This document shows positions 46,471 through 58,058 of a stretch of DNA of 64,000 nt, piece by piece. The DNA comes from Macrotrachela quadricornifera (lineage: Eukaryota > Rotifera > Eurotatoria > Philodinida > Philodinidae): assembly GCA_022393335.1 (NCBI GenBank), contig JAJEKB010021311.1, positions 1,546,145 through 1,610,144 of the forward strand, read 5' to 3'. Positions within the stretch are counted from its first letter, which is position 1. Every line of letters starts with the position of its first letter. A model generated the notes under the pieces. That model saw nothing but the letters and a program-made list of their open reading frames with translations, ran no database searches and was not told the origin of the DNA. The translations under genes and the position numbers were made by a program.

Positions 46471-47556
46471 TCAGTTCAATTCTGGATTGTTCTCTGCAAA
46501 GAATTGATGATTGTCTGCATTGTTGAGTGCTTCGGCAGCATTTGTCTCAGCTAATTTCTTACAATCATCTTGACCATACGCATTATCGTCAGTATTAGCC
46601 ACTACCTCAAAGTGAGATAATTCATGAATTATCGTACCACCCATGGAATCCGTACCCGTTACGTCTGATTGCCAAAATACGGGACACAAGAATATTCTAT
46701 AAGGCTGGTTAGGAAATACGTAAGCATAGACGCCCTTTTTATTGCATGTACTACAGTCGAATATCATATGCTTGTTATTCACGACATCATCGATTTTGTC
46801 AAAGTTCGATTTTAATTTTTCTAAGTTGTCCGACGAGAACTCACCAAACCAAGTAGTATAGCGTGTTGTACCATCTGATCCTATGCTCTTCAAATACTCG
46901 ACAGTACTATCAGAATAAGTTACAGCCGATCCAACTGCAGCAACAATCGAACTTTTTTGCTTTGACGAGCATCCGACGTAATTATATGTAGCAGCCTTCG
47001 GTTGTGACACGAACTGAGCACTTTCATCAATGAGTGCATTGGGACGACCCACGACGAATAATGTGGCTTGATTAGACTTCAAAGTGACGCTGTCAACCGT
47101 AGTAGATGATGTATTTTGAGTACTTCGTTTACGAGTGAATGTGTGTAGTTTGGGAGCAACATACGCCTTCAATTGAATAACGTAATTGCCAGTCTTAGTC
47201 ATATTATACACCGAAGATAGCTGGACGGTGGTGCTCACATTCTGACCAGGCTCCACAGGAATCATACTTTTAATTGTGGGTCGTTGTCGTTTGACTCGAG
47301 GACCAACGTATTCGACATTATTGCCACCTTGAGTAATTGTGAATAATGGATCAAATAAACCTCCATCGGGTAAGTACCAATCGTTAAGCATAACAGTATC
47401 AGATCCCATATTTTTGTAACACAAAGTGGCTTCTACATCTTGTTTTTCACCATAATGTATACGCGTCGGAATTAAGCTGACATACAAGTCCTCCGCATAG
47501 CTTTGAGCTGCTAGGATAATAATTGTAATGCAGATAGTGATCGAAACTTGATGCAT
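46471..47556 (-). CDS. Secreted M35-type (aspzincin) metalloendopeptidase
   Basis: Intact single exon, 361 aa. Residues 1-21 form a signal peptide (hydrophobic core ITICITIIILAAQ, cleavage near SYA-ED). Residues 22-170 form a beta-rich N-terminal domain of the type preceding M35 catalytic domains. The catalytic domain has HELSH at 311-315 (two zinc-binding His, catalytic Glu) followed by NTDDNAYG at 321-328. This fits the aspzincin pattern GTxDxxYG (Asp as third zinc ligand, Tyr in catalysis) except that the first Gly is Asn. The family is deuterolysin and peptidyl-Lys metalloendopeptidase, known mainly from fungi and bacteria, so horizontal acquisition is a reasonable inference. Likely cleaves secreted or extracellular proteins. 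Codon use is balanced compared with the AT-rich flanks. Confidence 0.9.
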   Translation of the reverse strand: MHQVSITICITIIILAAQSYAEDLYVSLIPTRIHYGEKQDVEATLCYKNMGSDTVMLNDWYLPDGGLFDPLFTITQGGNNVEYVGPRVKRQRPTIKSMIPVEPGQNVSTTVQLSSVYNMTKTGNYVIQLKAYVAPKLHTFTRKRSTQNTSSTTVDSVTLKSNQATLFVVGRPNALIDESAQFVSQPKAATYNYVGCSSKQKSSIVAAVGSAVTYSDSTVEYLKSIGSDGTTRYTTWFGEFSSDNLEKLKSNFDKIDDVVNNKHMIFDCSTCNKKGVYAYVFPNQPYRIFLCPVFWQSDVTGTDSMGGTIIHELSHFEVVANTDDNAYGQDDCKKLAETNAAEALNNADNHQFFAENNPELN

Positions 47557-50229
47557 TATTATTGCTCGTGGTTGTGTAGTCGAACTGTATATTCTTACTT
47601 CAATATATGAGTTCGCAAGATGTACAATATAATCACTTTATCTAAACAACAAGTTAAATAAATTACTTTTGCAATAAAATAATATTTTTTCATATCATTT
47701 ACATCGAATGACTAGCAATTATCAATAGTTTGATATAATATATGCTACATTGATCACAATTAATGCTTTCAGTATGTTTCTCAACTTATCTACTCTAAAA
47801 ACATACTCGAACCTATAAAATAATGAAGAATATCTGAAAAGATTTTGTAACTAAGAAAATGTTCTACATTTTAGTACTTAACGTCATAGAAAAATATGTC
47901 TAAAGAAAAAGTATTCAACACTACAAACCTTGTTTAAATGAGAGAATGGACTGATATTGGATATATCGATAATTTTTAATAATCAACGAGCTTATATATA
48001 TTATTTTTTGACTTGTTTTTTTGTTTTCGTGTAGGTTGATATCAGAGGCGTATTTTTCATATATAACATGTATATTTTAAATGAATCAACGCATGTCAAA
48101 AATTATATCTCTATCATATTTTTATATTGATTTACTAGTTATTTTAATTATTAATCTATGCACGCTTGATTTCACCTAAAAGAAAAAGCCAACGCAGAAT
48201 ATTGTGAATAATATTCTTGGATAAGAAATATTGTGATATTATTTTTCTATTTACTATGAATCTTATTTTGATAAATGTTATAGTTTTATTTTAACCTTGG
48301 GTACCCAATTATAGATGGAAAAAATTTGTAATTTGCTTTATGGATCGATACTTTCAATTTCGAAATACATGTTTTGTAATACATGACAGATGTATAGATT
48401 TGTATTATTTGTCACTATGTAAAGGATTATTGATGACAGAGCATTTAATCTATCATAATTAACTTCGTTTCATATTAAAAGAACAGTTTCACAACACTTA
48501 ATAAAAAAAAATATCGATTCTAGGAATTGTAGATATTTTCAAAAGACTATTGTATAGTACTATGAAATTGATTAAGACTTGTTATGGCTTTGTTTATTTT
48601 ATTTTATAATTTTTGATGTTTAATGTAACATTTGACGTGTTTACATGGTGAGGTAAAGGGCGGTATAATACTAATTATTAGGAGCATATATTTTGTGATG
48701 AATATTATACTCGTCATGAATATTATTGTACCGAATGTTGATTCAATTTGCGTAGATATAAAAAGGAAAAATATGAAGACAGAAAGGAGTAAAAAAAAAG
48801 GTATATAATAAAAAATATTTCTGTGAAAGCAAGCAGAGGAAAGAGAAACGTAAAAAGTGAAGAAGGACGCTTCTGATGTTTTACACAAAATATCTGTCAT
48901 ATTGATGAAGATAAATCTATATTGATTAACATGCTTTCTTTTATCTTTTCTGTTGTTGAGTCATTGTATTTTTTCACTATGACAAAATAAAATGTTAAAA
49001 CTACTTATGCTTGTTTCACAGTTAATTTATCATCACTATTCAATTCTTCGGATGTTATGAGTAGTTTAGTTTGGATAGATGATGATGCTGTATATTTAAG
49101 TCTTATTTCATAATCATTGCATAAGTTTGTTTTTTAGATCATACAGTTGATCGAAGATCGGTTGTACATCTGTTCTTCTATCCCTACAATTCTATTATTT
49201 TTATGCATATCGGTCAGTTTTTTATTTACAGCAGGATGTATGGCTATTAAATCGGCTGCATTTTTATTGCATGCTCGGGATTGCTGATTAGTATTTCATT
49301 TTAATATGATTTTTGGGATTGTAAGACTTAAATAACATTTTCTTTTATATTAGTATGATATTTTTGGATGACATATCCAAAGTGATTAAAGAAACTTTTG
49401 AAACGCATCTTGGCGCAATTTAAAATGAAATCTCATTGCATATGATTGATAAAAAATTGCTCAAACGTGTTTGAATGTGATTTAGTTTGGAATGATATTT
49501 CCAGTGAAACATATTATTTTTTCTAATCATATGAATTAATGCATTTAAAAGATTTTAAATAAATTCAGTCAGATCAATCTATAATTGCCAGTAACAATCG
49601 GTATGTATTTTAACTCAGGCTAGAATAGTGATGATCGAATTTTTTTATTGGACTGTTGTTGACAATTAGACTAGAAGAGTGGAAGAAAATGTAATAATTT
49701 TTCAATAAATCTTAAAACTAGATTTACCTGAGTGTGACATCATAATTACCTTCTTTGGTAAGTGACTTCAACGAAAACCTAAATATTTTGATTGTTATTA
49801 GATACTTTCTATCACACATTGTACAAGACTTTGTCAATATTGAACATTGAAGAAAATGACTACATATTTAAATAATTTTGATAAGAAAAAACACACATTG
49901 ACAGATGATTGACATATAACATTATTACCGAAAACAGAAACTTTTTCAATTATAATTTCCTAATATACTTTGTGCAACGTGGTTTAAAGGGAATGTTGAC
50001 GTATAAGATTAGCAATATGGACCCTTTGCCTCCTCATGGATATGACAGACAAACTTGATAATCTCCGTTCCTATAGAATTAAGCTGTTGTTTTTGTATGT
50101 TACTATGCTATGCATAGTATAATCTAACGATAGTTTTTAAAAACAAAACTGTAGAATTATGGCAATATTTAACTAATTATCAATCAATATATTCAAAAAT
50201 TCATCGATTAATTTTACAAATGATCAACG
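47557..50229. other. Intergenic, no supported gene
   Basis: AT-rich. A hydrophobic 98-codon frame at 48604-48900 minus is likely chance from T-rich sequence. No repeat or RNA gene seen. Confidence 0.5.
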
Positions 50230-50930
50230 CATGAAGTTTTTGCTTCAGTTCAGGCAATGTCATCAGAGTAGCATAAGGTAATAACATAGCCTGAGTATGT
50301 GTGCGATATCGATGAAAAAAGTAGAAATACCTGACCATTGTAAAATCTTGATAATTACAAAAGGAAGATCGAAGATGAGATAAACATTAGATATCAATAT
50401 GAGTTGAATAATCATTTTTCGATGTTGATGCCACCTAACAATTAGATATAACATCGCAAAGATTCTTTAGAGGATTATAAACACGCTGGCTAGCATAATC
50501 GATATTTAAAGCATTGAAGTAATACTTTCATGCCAAATAGCATAGTCCACGTACGTATGAAGTAGACAGAGAGCATGAATAAATGGTAATCTATATTCAA
50601 CTCGCACATAATCCAGCGTCAATGACAAGTCTATCATTCATACAATAAAGTTGAGATTGAGAAAGATTAAATTGGCATGATTTTGAAGTGTTTGTTGTGT
50701 AATTTTTACGACTGAAAAGATGGTAGAACATGATGAAATCAGGGACGTAGTCAAGAAAGAGGCAAATGGACAATTGCTCACTGCATTTTAAGGTTTGCCA
50801 AATGAAATTTAATTGTTTCACAATTTCAATATTAATGTTTGAATTGAATAGTAACTGTTTTTTTCTTCTCTCTGACTCATATAGGAATGTCTTGAGTAAT
50901 AGGTGACCTCTCAACAACCGAACATTTTGT
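50230..50930 (-). pseudogene. Rhodopsin-type GPCR remnant
   Basis: On the minus strand, the segment around 50263-50460 reads (V)RWHQHRKMIIQLILISNVYLIFDLPFVIIK. This matches the intracellular loop 3 and sixth transmembrane segment of a large bdelloid GPCR family (W.KHRKM.IQLL.IS..YLIF). Upstream, the segment preceding it (SVFIIL, stop, RIFAMLYLIVR) looks like helix five with a stop, and 50597-50917 may hold earlier helices in a broken form. Multiple stops and no intact frame indicate a pseudogene. The family assignment rests mainly on the helix-six block. Confidence 0.55.
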
Positions 50931-52264
50931 TTTTTTTACTTGAGGGTTTTGAAGAATTTTTACGAAAATTTTCAAAGATTTTTGATTTTCTCCAATATTT
51001 ACTATTTCAGAAAACCTTTGATTACACATTTACCCTTTGCTCTTTTTTTCTGTAAAAGATTGCGAAAAGAAAAGGAAAGAAAAATCGTTTCCTATATTTC
51101 TACTTCATACATGAATGAAAGTTATGACAGATAGATTAAAGAGAAGAAAAACAAGGTCATCGAATAGGAGACCATAAACGAGCATATACATGTGCAGATA
51201 TATATAGAGTGGCGCCTACAATACAAAGAAAAAATATAACAGCTCTTACGTAAGAGTAAAATATACTAAACTGAAACTTAAGGACTCTTTTTCTCAAATA
51301 AATCTCCCACCAATTTTTCTTCATCATCATGATAAAACATGACCTCCTTCTTAATATATTGATTTCATGTGAAAACTCCTGAGCATACTGAAGATAGTTT
51401 ATTTTTGTACTGCTAAATACTTTAGCTCGATATCTTGTAGTTCTCTAAAGGTATAACAATCATATAGTAGTTTTCGGTATCTTCAGCACCATTCTACGAT
51501 AGTACCATGTAAGACTGAATATTTGTTTTTGTTGTAAAGAGCGTGTATAACTTCAATGTCTATAAAAGTCTAATTTTGAACAAAGCTTTGTTACTATTCC
51601 ATTGAAAAGCTCTTTTTAAAATTGAAGAGCCAGTTTTTTAGATTTTAGCATAATTCTTCGAGTAATTGAGCTCGTTATATCTTTTGTCGGTTGAAATGGA
51701 AGAATTAATTAAAAAAAGGGCTTCCTTAGGTTGTATGTCATGGCGTGTTCTTTGAAGCAAAAAAAAAATATGAATTGAAGGCCAACAGAAAATTCTTGAC
51801 AATGAAATGAACTCTTTTTGACGTCTGCTTGGTGATTATCTTTTTCTTTCAATCCTATAGAATATGGTTGAAAAATCTGTCATAGTCCTTGTACTACAAT
51901 TTCTGTTCATGCAGGTTGAGATCGATTTTTGATGAAGGAGGGCGAGAGGAGATGGCCTTAAAATCTAAGCTTGATATATATCTAATTAAATGAATCTTAT
52001 TTGATATTTTTGGTGTTTGGTTTACTTTATGAGTACTACATCCCTGTTGTGAAATGAAAGTTATTCAAATACTCTTCTCCTTCACTTCTGCCTTTTTACA
52101 TAGAAAATACTTTGTTAAAATATATAGTATTTTTAACAAAGTTCGTTATCAAATAAAATAGAAAAAGCGATATTAACTTTTGAATACTTATTTTTCTCTT
52201 TTTCTTTATTATGTCAAAGTATGATAGTTTCCCATCATTCAATCGTCGTATGTTTTTCTTTTAT
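50931..52264. other. Intergenic, no supported gene
   Basis: AT-rich, no recognisable gene or repeat. Confidence 0.45.
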
Positions 52265-52289
52265 ACCTGACCTCGTAGCGACACTTTGT

Positions 52290-52380
52290 AAAAATATAGG
52301 ATTATATAGGATTTTAAAGCCTTATTTTTATAGGATCACCTATTCCTATATAGGACATTTATAGGATTTCCATTTTGAAT
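52290..52380. repeat. TATAGGA word array
   Basis: About six copies of ATAGGA/CCTAT words in about 80 bp on both strands; a similar ATATAGGAATATAGGA block occurs near 53836. Possibly subterminal words of the element whose core is the following palindrome. Confidence 0.45.
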
Positions 52381-52901
52381 TAGTTTCGAGTCTTTTTAGT
52401 AGAAACGTTAATTAATGCAGTAATAGAACTGAAAGATGCACTCTTTCACCAACATCTTATCAGATAACTTTAGGAAAAACATAGTATTAGATCGGTAAAA
52501 TTAATAAAACAACAGATTTTTTCTGGAGAAAAATAAAAGGTGGTGTGTTAAACTTATTTTCAAGTATCGTATATACCTCATAATCTATTTAAAAGACAAT
52601 ATGAATCAATATCACAAAAAAAAACTTTTTTCATTTTATAATCAAAACTAAAGTATTTAATATATTTAAATATTTACAAAACAATATCTACCAATATTGA
52701 AAACGCATAATAAAATACCTATGATAAATGAAAATCTATATTTATTGATTCATTGGTTGAAACTTCTGTCGTTTGAGCTTTTGTTGTTGGCAAAAAATAT
52801 CTTTTCGTTTTTTTTTAATTTTAATTAAATCTTCAGTTATTATTGTCAGTTGCTCACTAATCGATTTGTTCTTCATATCACCACCGTCAATTAATATAGA
52901 A

Positions 52902-53646
52902 GCTCTATCTTTCTATGCTATTTGATCATATTTCAGCTAATACGATGATAATAAATTTTCGATAAGACTTTTTTCCTTAGCATTCGTGCTTGTTCTACTA
53001 GATCACAACGTGTGAGACAACTTAGTTTTCACTCTAGTAGGATATTGTAAGACCAACTAAAATATACCACAAGATGCAGCATAAAAAGCTCTACAATTTA
53101 CATAAGACCACTTATTTTATAGCTGCGTTTCTTATTTTTAAAATTGACAAAATTTTGAGCAATCAAGCTTCGGGCATGGAAAAAGATGACATTTTCGATA
53201 CACAGCGAATTCATTTTTGGTTATTTCATTGTTTTATCACTGGATATACTTTATCAAAAGAAAAACAAAATATGCCACAAGAGGCAGCGTGAAGAGTCCT
53301 ACAACCTATACAGTGAAGCTTATTGTAATTATTTTCATAAAAAGGAAAATTCTATGCGGTCAATTTTCGCAATGCCCGAAATTTGATCCCTCAAAACTTT
53401 GCCCATTTTGAAAACAAAGTGTCGCTATAAAATAAGTAGTGTTATGTAAATTGTATAGCTTCTTACGCTGCTTCTTATGGTATATTTTAGATGATCATAC
53501 AATATCTTAATGGATTGAAAACTAAGTTGTCTCACACGTTGTGATCTAGTAGAATAAGCACGAATGCTAAGGAAAAAAGTCTGATCGAAAATTTATTATC
53601 ATCATATTAGCTGAAGTATGATACAAATAGCATAGAAAGATAGAGC
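52902..53646. repeat. Long imperfect palindrome (arms over 300 bp)
   Basis: 52902-53210 and 53335-53646 are inverted copies. Shared landmarks are GCTCTATCTTTCTATGCT, GATGATAATAAATTTTCGAT, CTTAGCATTCGTGCTT and TAGATCACAACGTGTGAGAC, then an AAAATATACCA-AAG-TGCAGC block and TTTCGGGCAT. Identity looks high by eye with small indels. The TATACCA block recurs in the spacer (about 53260-53310) and again at 54157-54396. The transcript would fold into a long hairpin. Confidence 0.8.
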
Positions 53647-53909
53647 ATTCTTTTCTCTTGAAGACTATATAGAAAGAAAGTTTCTTTAAGCCTATTATAC
53701 AGTATTAAAATGTTACTGTCACTACTTTTGGTATGCCCTAAGTATATTCATTAATCAAATTCTTGAAGACAATTTAACGTTATCGCTTTCAGGAAAATAT
53801 GACTTTTCTAAGAGAAACGTTCCTTTTTTCCAAAAATATAGGAATATAGGACGACTACAAGGCCAGTTTTATACATAGCCTTATAGTATGTCGTATTGAC
53901 GAATAAAAC

Positions 53910-54664
53910 AACGGGTGTCCCAGGAATAATGAGCCTCTTAATATTTTGAATATATCTTCACTATTATTCCTTTGATTAAAATACCTTTTTTATTAAAAGA
54001 TAGCACTTGAGATTCTCTACATAACCAAACATGACTAGGTCCAAAAACTGCTTTAAATATATTTGAAAAAAGATGAAAAATGTAAAGGGTTCAGCATCAT
54101 CAATGATCGCGCTTTGTATTCAGTTTTTCAATTACTTACTTTACTTTATTAGAAAAGCAAAATATACCAAAAGGTGCAGCATGAAAAGCCGTACAATTTA
54201 GATGAGATCGCTTATCTTATAGTTGCACTTCTCGATTTCAAAACAGACAAATTTTTGCATGATCAAATTTTGTCCGTGTGAAAATGATGGATTTTTTCCA
54301 TATAAAATGAATTTGTTATTTTCTTTATTTCATCTCTTCATAATTGGTCTGTTGTAAATTGTAGAGCTTTTCACATGCATCTCTTGGTATATTTTCTTTT
54401 TTTAATACAAGGGATTGATAACAAATGGGATCCAAAGCGCGGCCATTCATGGTGCTCAATCCTTTACAATCTACAGCTTTTTCTATGTCTTTGATTTTCA
54501 TTTTTTTTCAAATATATTTAAAGCAGTTTTGGGCCTAGTTATGTATGGTTTCGTAGAGAATATCAAGCGCTATCTTTTAATAAAAAAAAGTGTTTTAATC
54601 AAAGGAATAATAGTGAAGAAACATTCAGAATACTGAAAAGCTCATTATTTCTGGGACACCCGTT
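53910..54664. mobile_element. Element with over 200-bp terminal inverted repeats (AACGGGTGTCCC ends)
   Basis: The left arm 53910-54122 and right arm about 54428-54664 are inverted copies: AACGGGTGTCCCAG.AATAAT, TTCACTATTATTCC, TATTAAAAGATAGC, CTGCTTTAAATATATTTGAA, CGCGCTTTG. The right arm has an extra 20 bp. The centre is occupied by another inverted-repeat element (54157-54396). No transposase. GGGTGTCC ends are seen in several superfamilies, so none is assigned. Confidence 0.75.
54157..54396. mobile_element. Nested MITE with AAAATATACCAA ends
   Basis: Inverted ends of about 40 bp (AAATATACCAA, then GATGCA/GTGCAGCATGAAAAGC, then GTACAATTTA/CTACAATTTA) sit in the centre of the surrounding long-inverted-repeat element. 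The same end sequence appears three times within 53050-53490, so this is a local multicopy family. Confidence 0.65.
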
Positions 54665-54735
54665 AGTTTCGCCTGATTTATATGTGTAACGTTTAGTCAC
54701 ATTTGAATCTGTGTAATTTGAATAGGCGAAACTAA
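54663..54735. repeat. Hairpin with 12-bp perfect stem
   Basis: TTAGTTTCGCCT (54663-54674) and AGGCGAAACTAA (54724-54735) are perfectly complementary around a 49-nt loop, immediately abutting the previous element's right end. A tiny MITE or structured RNA is possible. Confidence 0.55.
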
Positions 54736-55412
54736 TGTCGATAGGAGAATACTAAATATTTTACATGTTTATCTATCTTTTGAAATAAAGAAAACTAAAA
54801 AGTTAATATGGCAATAAAGCTCATTATATATATCATTATGATTCTTTAGCGACACTTTATTTTATTTACACAAAATGATGTTTAAAATAGATCAATTATA
54901 AAAGTGCATGCTGTAAAGGTAAAGTATATATATCTGAATATTAGCATTCATCCGATTTTATTCAATGAAAATACAGTTCGAGTAATTAAAATTATAGATA
55001 AAGATATCACTAAATATACTTAGCTCTCGTATTTTATGAGTTCATCTGCCATAACAAATCTATTTGGATGGTCGAAGATTAAAATAACATTCATCGTATT
55101 CAAAATGTTGTGATATAGTAATGCAAATTTGATCAGAAAGAATGTTTCTCTTTTAAGTATAATACTACCAACCATATTGTAAGTTATAATCAACAAATAT
55201 TATCCAACCGAACCACTAGATTATTTATTAAATATTTTATATAAAAAAGTAAAAGATCAGCTATTTTCATCTTCATTCTTCATTATAACTGTTGAATAAA
55301 CATTTAATGTGATCATATCGATTGAAGAATACTTTTTGAGTCTTTGTAAATCAATCGTAACGTAAAAATTATGTACTGTCACATATTTAAAAAGAATATA
55401 TAATATCAACAT

Positions 55413-55485
55413 CAAGGAGAAAATAGCAGACTTCAGTCTAATAGAGTAATGTGGAGTCAAGTTGGAGTCTGCTATTTTTCCCTTG
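55413..55485. ncRNA. Pre-miRNA-like hairpin candidate
   Basis: 55413-55432 pairs with 55466-55485: 18 Watson-Crick pairs, one G-T wobble and one mismatch in 20 positions, with a 33-nt loop. Size and single long stem fit an animal pre-miRNA. No expression evidence; equally it could be a small inverted-repeat relic. Confidence 0.3.
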
Positions 55486-55867
55486 GAAAGAGTAGTATAT
55501 TTATTTCACTGTAAAAAATTAAATATTTTTTCATGAGGGGTGTGAGTGTTTTCCGATTTGTTAACTTCTCTTTTTTTTAGCGTTGAAGTAACGTATGTTT
55601 TCTACATTAATTCAACTCAGAGAGGTACTGCTCTTGTTGAACAAAGATAACGGCAAGATCTTTTATGTACGTACCTTGTCTTGTAATTGTTGTCGTTTGT
55701 ACCTCCAACAACTAGGGTCTCTCTGGTCACAAGCGCGTGAATATAAATATAAATCAATTTATTTTCATCTATTTATTTCTTTTCAATTAAAATTACATAG
55801 CAATCAAAATATAATAATCAATAGCTGAAAATAAATAAAGTTTATTTATCAGTTCATTCCATTAATT

Positions 55868-56419
55868 TCATGGTATTTCAATACGAAATCGTAATACTCG
55901 ATTGTTACCATATTCAACAACATAGAGATTACCTTGTCGATCAAATGACAATCCCACAGGTCCATTGAGTTGACCTCCTTGTGTTCCTTGACCATTTCCA
56001 CCAACAATAACATTTACTTGTTGTGTTCCTTTAGGCCAACGTACAATTCGGTGATTTCGTTCATCAGCTACATAAACAGTACCCAATTGATCAACTACAA
56101 CTCCATTAGAATTATGCAATTGTGTCGAACTATTTCCATAACTTTGTCCACCAGTAACCACAACACCTTCTTTTGCACCTTCTATCCATTTCATCACACA
56201 GTGATTTGTATAATCAGACACAAATACTGAATGTTCTCGATCAACGAATATGTAGCGGGGCCAATCGAGCTGATCAAGACGATTTCCTTGTTCGTTTCCA
56301 CCTGCTACTACTATTCCTTGGGATTCACCCATTCGATATCTTTTTACTTCATGCTTACGACTGATCTTCAACATAATTTTGTCACATTCTACTAATTGTT
56401 GATATTTCATGATCAACAT
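55868..56419 (-). CDS. NHL-repeat protein, probably a 5'-truncated fragment
   Basis: About 183 codons from the ATG at 56419. Three NHL beta-propeller blades are recognisable by FVDREHSVFVSDYTNHCVMKW, VVDQLGTVYVADERNHRIVRW and SFDRQGNLYVVEYGNNRVLRF, each preceded by a V.GG..(Q/Y)G(N) turn. NHL propellers normally need five or six blades, so only the C-terminal half of a propeller is present. Sequence upstream of residue 27 loses family similarity, suggesting truncation or an unseen upstream exon. Such NHL proteins are numerous in bdelloids and act as extracellular or scaffold binding modules. The remaining frame is clean and ends in a normal stop. Confidence 0.7.
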   Translation of the reverse strand: MLIMKYQQLVECDKIMLKISRKHEVKRYRMGESQGIVVAGGNEQGNRLDQLDWPRYIFVDREHSVFVSDYTNHCVMKWIEGAKEGVVVTGGQSYGNSSTQLHNSNGVVVDQLGTVYVADERNHRIVRWPKGTQQVNVIVGGNGQGTQGGQLNGPVGLSFDRQGNLYVVEYGNNRVLRFRIEIP

Positions 56420-56443
56420 TAACAAATAGAAATAAGTCAGCAA

Positions 56444-57011
56444 TTCTCTTAAAAGAATTAAAACTTCTGATGAAAGAAAAGTTAGCAGTCTGTTCCAGTT
56501 TTCTCTAAAACGACTCGCTTTCTTGATCGAACGGATTATTAAATTCAGTGGACCAGATAGTACATCAATTTTAAGGAGCTCGCAAAAATTGAATTTCGAC
56601 CGTCTTTTTGATGGCCATTTGACTAGCCATTGTATAAAACATCCACCAATAGTATATCGAATCCTGGAAAATTTAAATTAGTTTCGAATGGTGAAGAGCA
56701 CAATGAGAAGTCAGATAGACAGATGTCATAATAGTCTTTTCCAGAAACTAACCAATTATGTAAGTGGCTTGTATTTATCGATTCTTTTTCTCTCATCGGT
56801 TTCTATGCCTATTTCCACGTTGAACAATTATTTCTAGAACATAAATAATGGAAAAATATAATAAATATACCAGTGATTTCAAATACGACGTTTTGAAGAA
56901 ATATTGTCATAGAATTTACGAATGTAGGTACAGATGATTAGCAAAACATTTCAATAACGGACAGGTTGTGTATCACATACAATTAGAAAGGATTAAGTAA
57001 CGGATTACATT
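56444..57011. other. Intergenic, no supported gene
   Basis: No NHL sequence recognisable upstream of the fragment; nothing else seen. Confidence 0.45.
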
Positions 57012-57590
57012 TTGAATTTTGTCGATGAGATGAATATGCAATACAAGCCGGTGAAATACAAAATGATACAAGAACACGTTGTAAACTCATTAGATAAGCA
57101 TGTGGCATCAGAATTAAAACAACTAAGAAGTCAACCACAGGTAATATTAAGTATTCCAGCTTCATTAGTAGCAAATTTGATCAGTGCGTTTTCAATGACG
57201 AAATTTCGAAGTTGATTACAAAGTATGGCTAACGATAGGTTAATATTTATCTATGAAACTGCCGTTTCTTGCAACATGTATCCTTGTCGAACTTTTGTGA
57301 CATCTCGAAATCAGCCTTTAATTATTGTTGAGAAATCATCTGCTTACTCTCAACATTATGATTTTATTGATACGGTCAATGGTTCTCAATCAATTACTTT
57401 TATGGCTTTAACATCCAATGATTAAATTACCAATACAAAGAATAGGATGAAAGCATTGGAAAACGTGAAATATAAGTCAGTATTGGATATTTATTTCATG
57501 TCAAAACCTTCTGCTAAATATGTACCACCAGCAGATAAATGTCTTTGGCATTTCATCAAGGAAGTTATTGTCTAATTATAACAAGTAATC
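57012..57590 (+). pseudogene. Possible hAT-type transposase remnant
   Basis: The frame from 57012 reads FVDEMNMQYKPVKYKMIQEH, then VVNSLDKHVASELKQLR. This layout resembles the segment before the catalytic core of hAT transposases (F...LNP.Y..PS..TI..H....L......L). Later fragments in other frames (57225-57425, 57440-57574) have no clear match. No intact frame. The similarity is loose, so the call is weak. Confidence 0.3.
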
Positions 57591-58058
57591 TTTCAACGCT
57601 ATTTTTGGAGACTTTTCTTTCGCTATCGATAAATGAAAGCACAAGTACATTTCGAAAATATGCCATTACATACTTAGCTGGTGTTTTTTATGATAAATCA
57701 TTTTGATGTGAGTGCGCTTTCTTTTTACAGATTTGATTTTGGAAAAAGGACAAACTATGGTGAAGAAAAGTGGAAAACACAAATAGGAGAAAATCAATTG
57801 AAGTTCATTGTAGGTCATCAATTTTCTATAAATTCTGGCAACTATTCGAAATGCTTTTATTTGTCATTCCTTGTGATCATTCGAATAGAATTCGATCTTG
57901 GAACAATCTAAGCCATCTGATTAGTCTATTAAAATAAGGATGAAATTGCGATCATGGTTGCTTGATCTAACACTACCTCCATCTTCAGAATTACTAGCAT
58001 ATTTATTATTATCCTTTTATTTTTTTTATCTACTTGATCTACAAATCAACACACACAA

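Noticed and set aside
48604..48900. 98-codon hydrophobic frame as a membrane protein
   Set aside because: Composition follows T-rich DNA; no conserved motif, no splice context.
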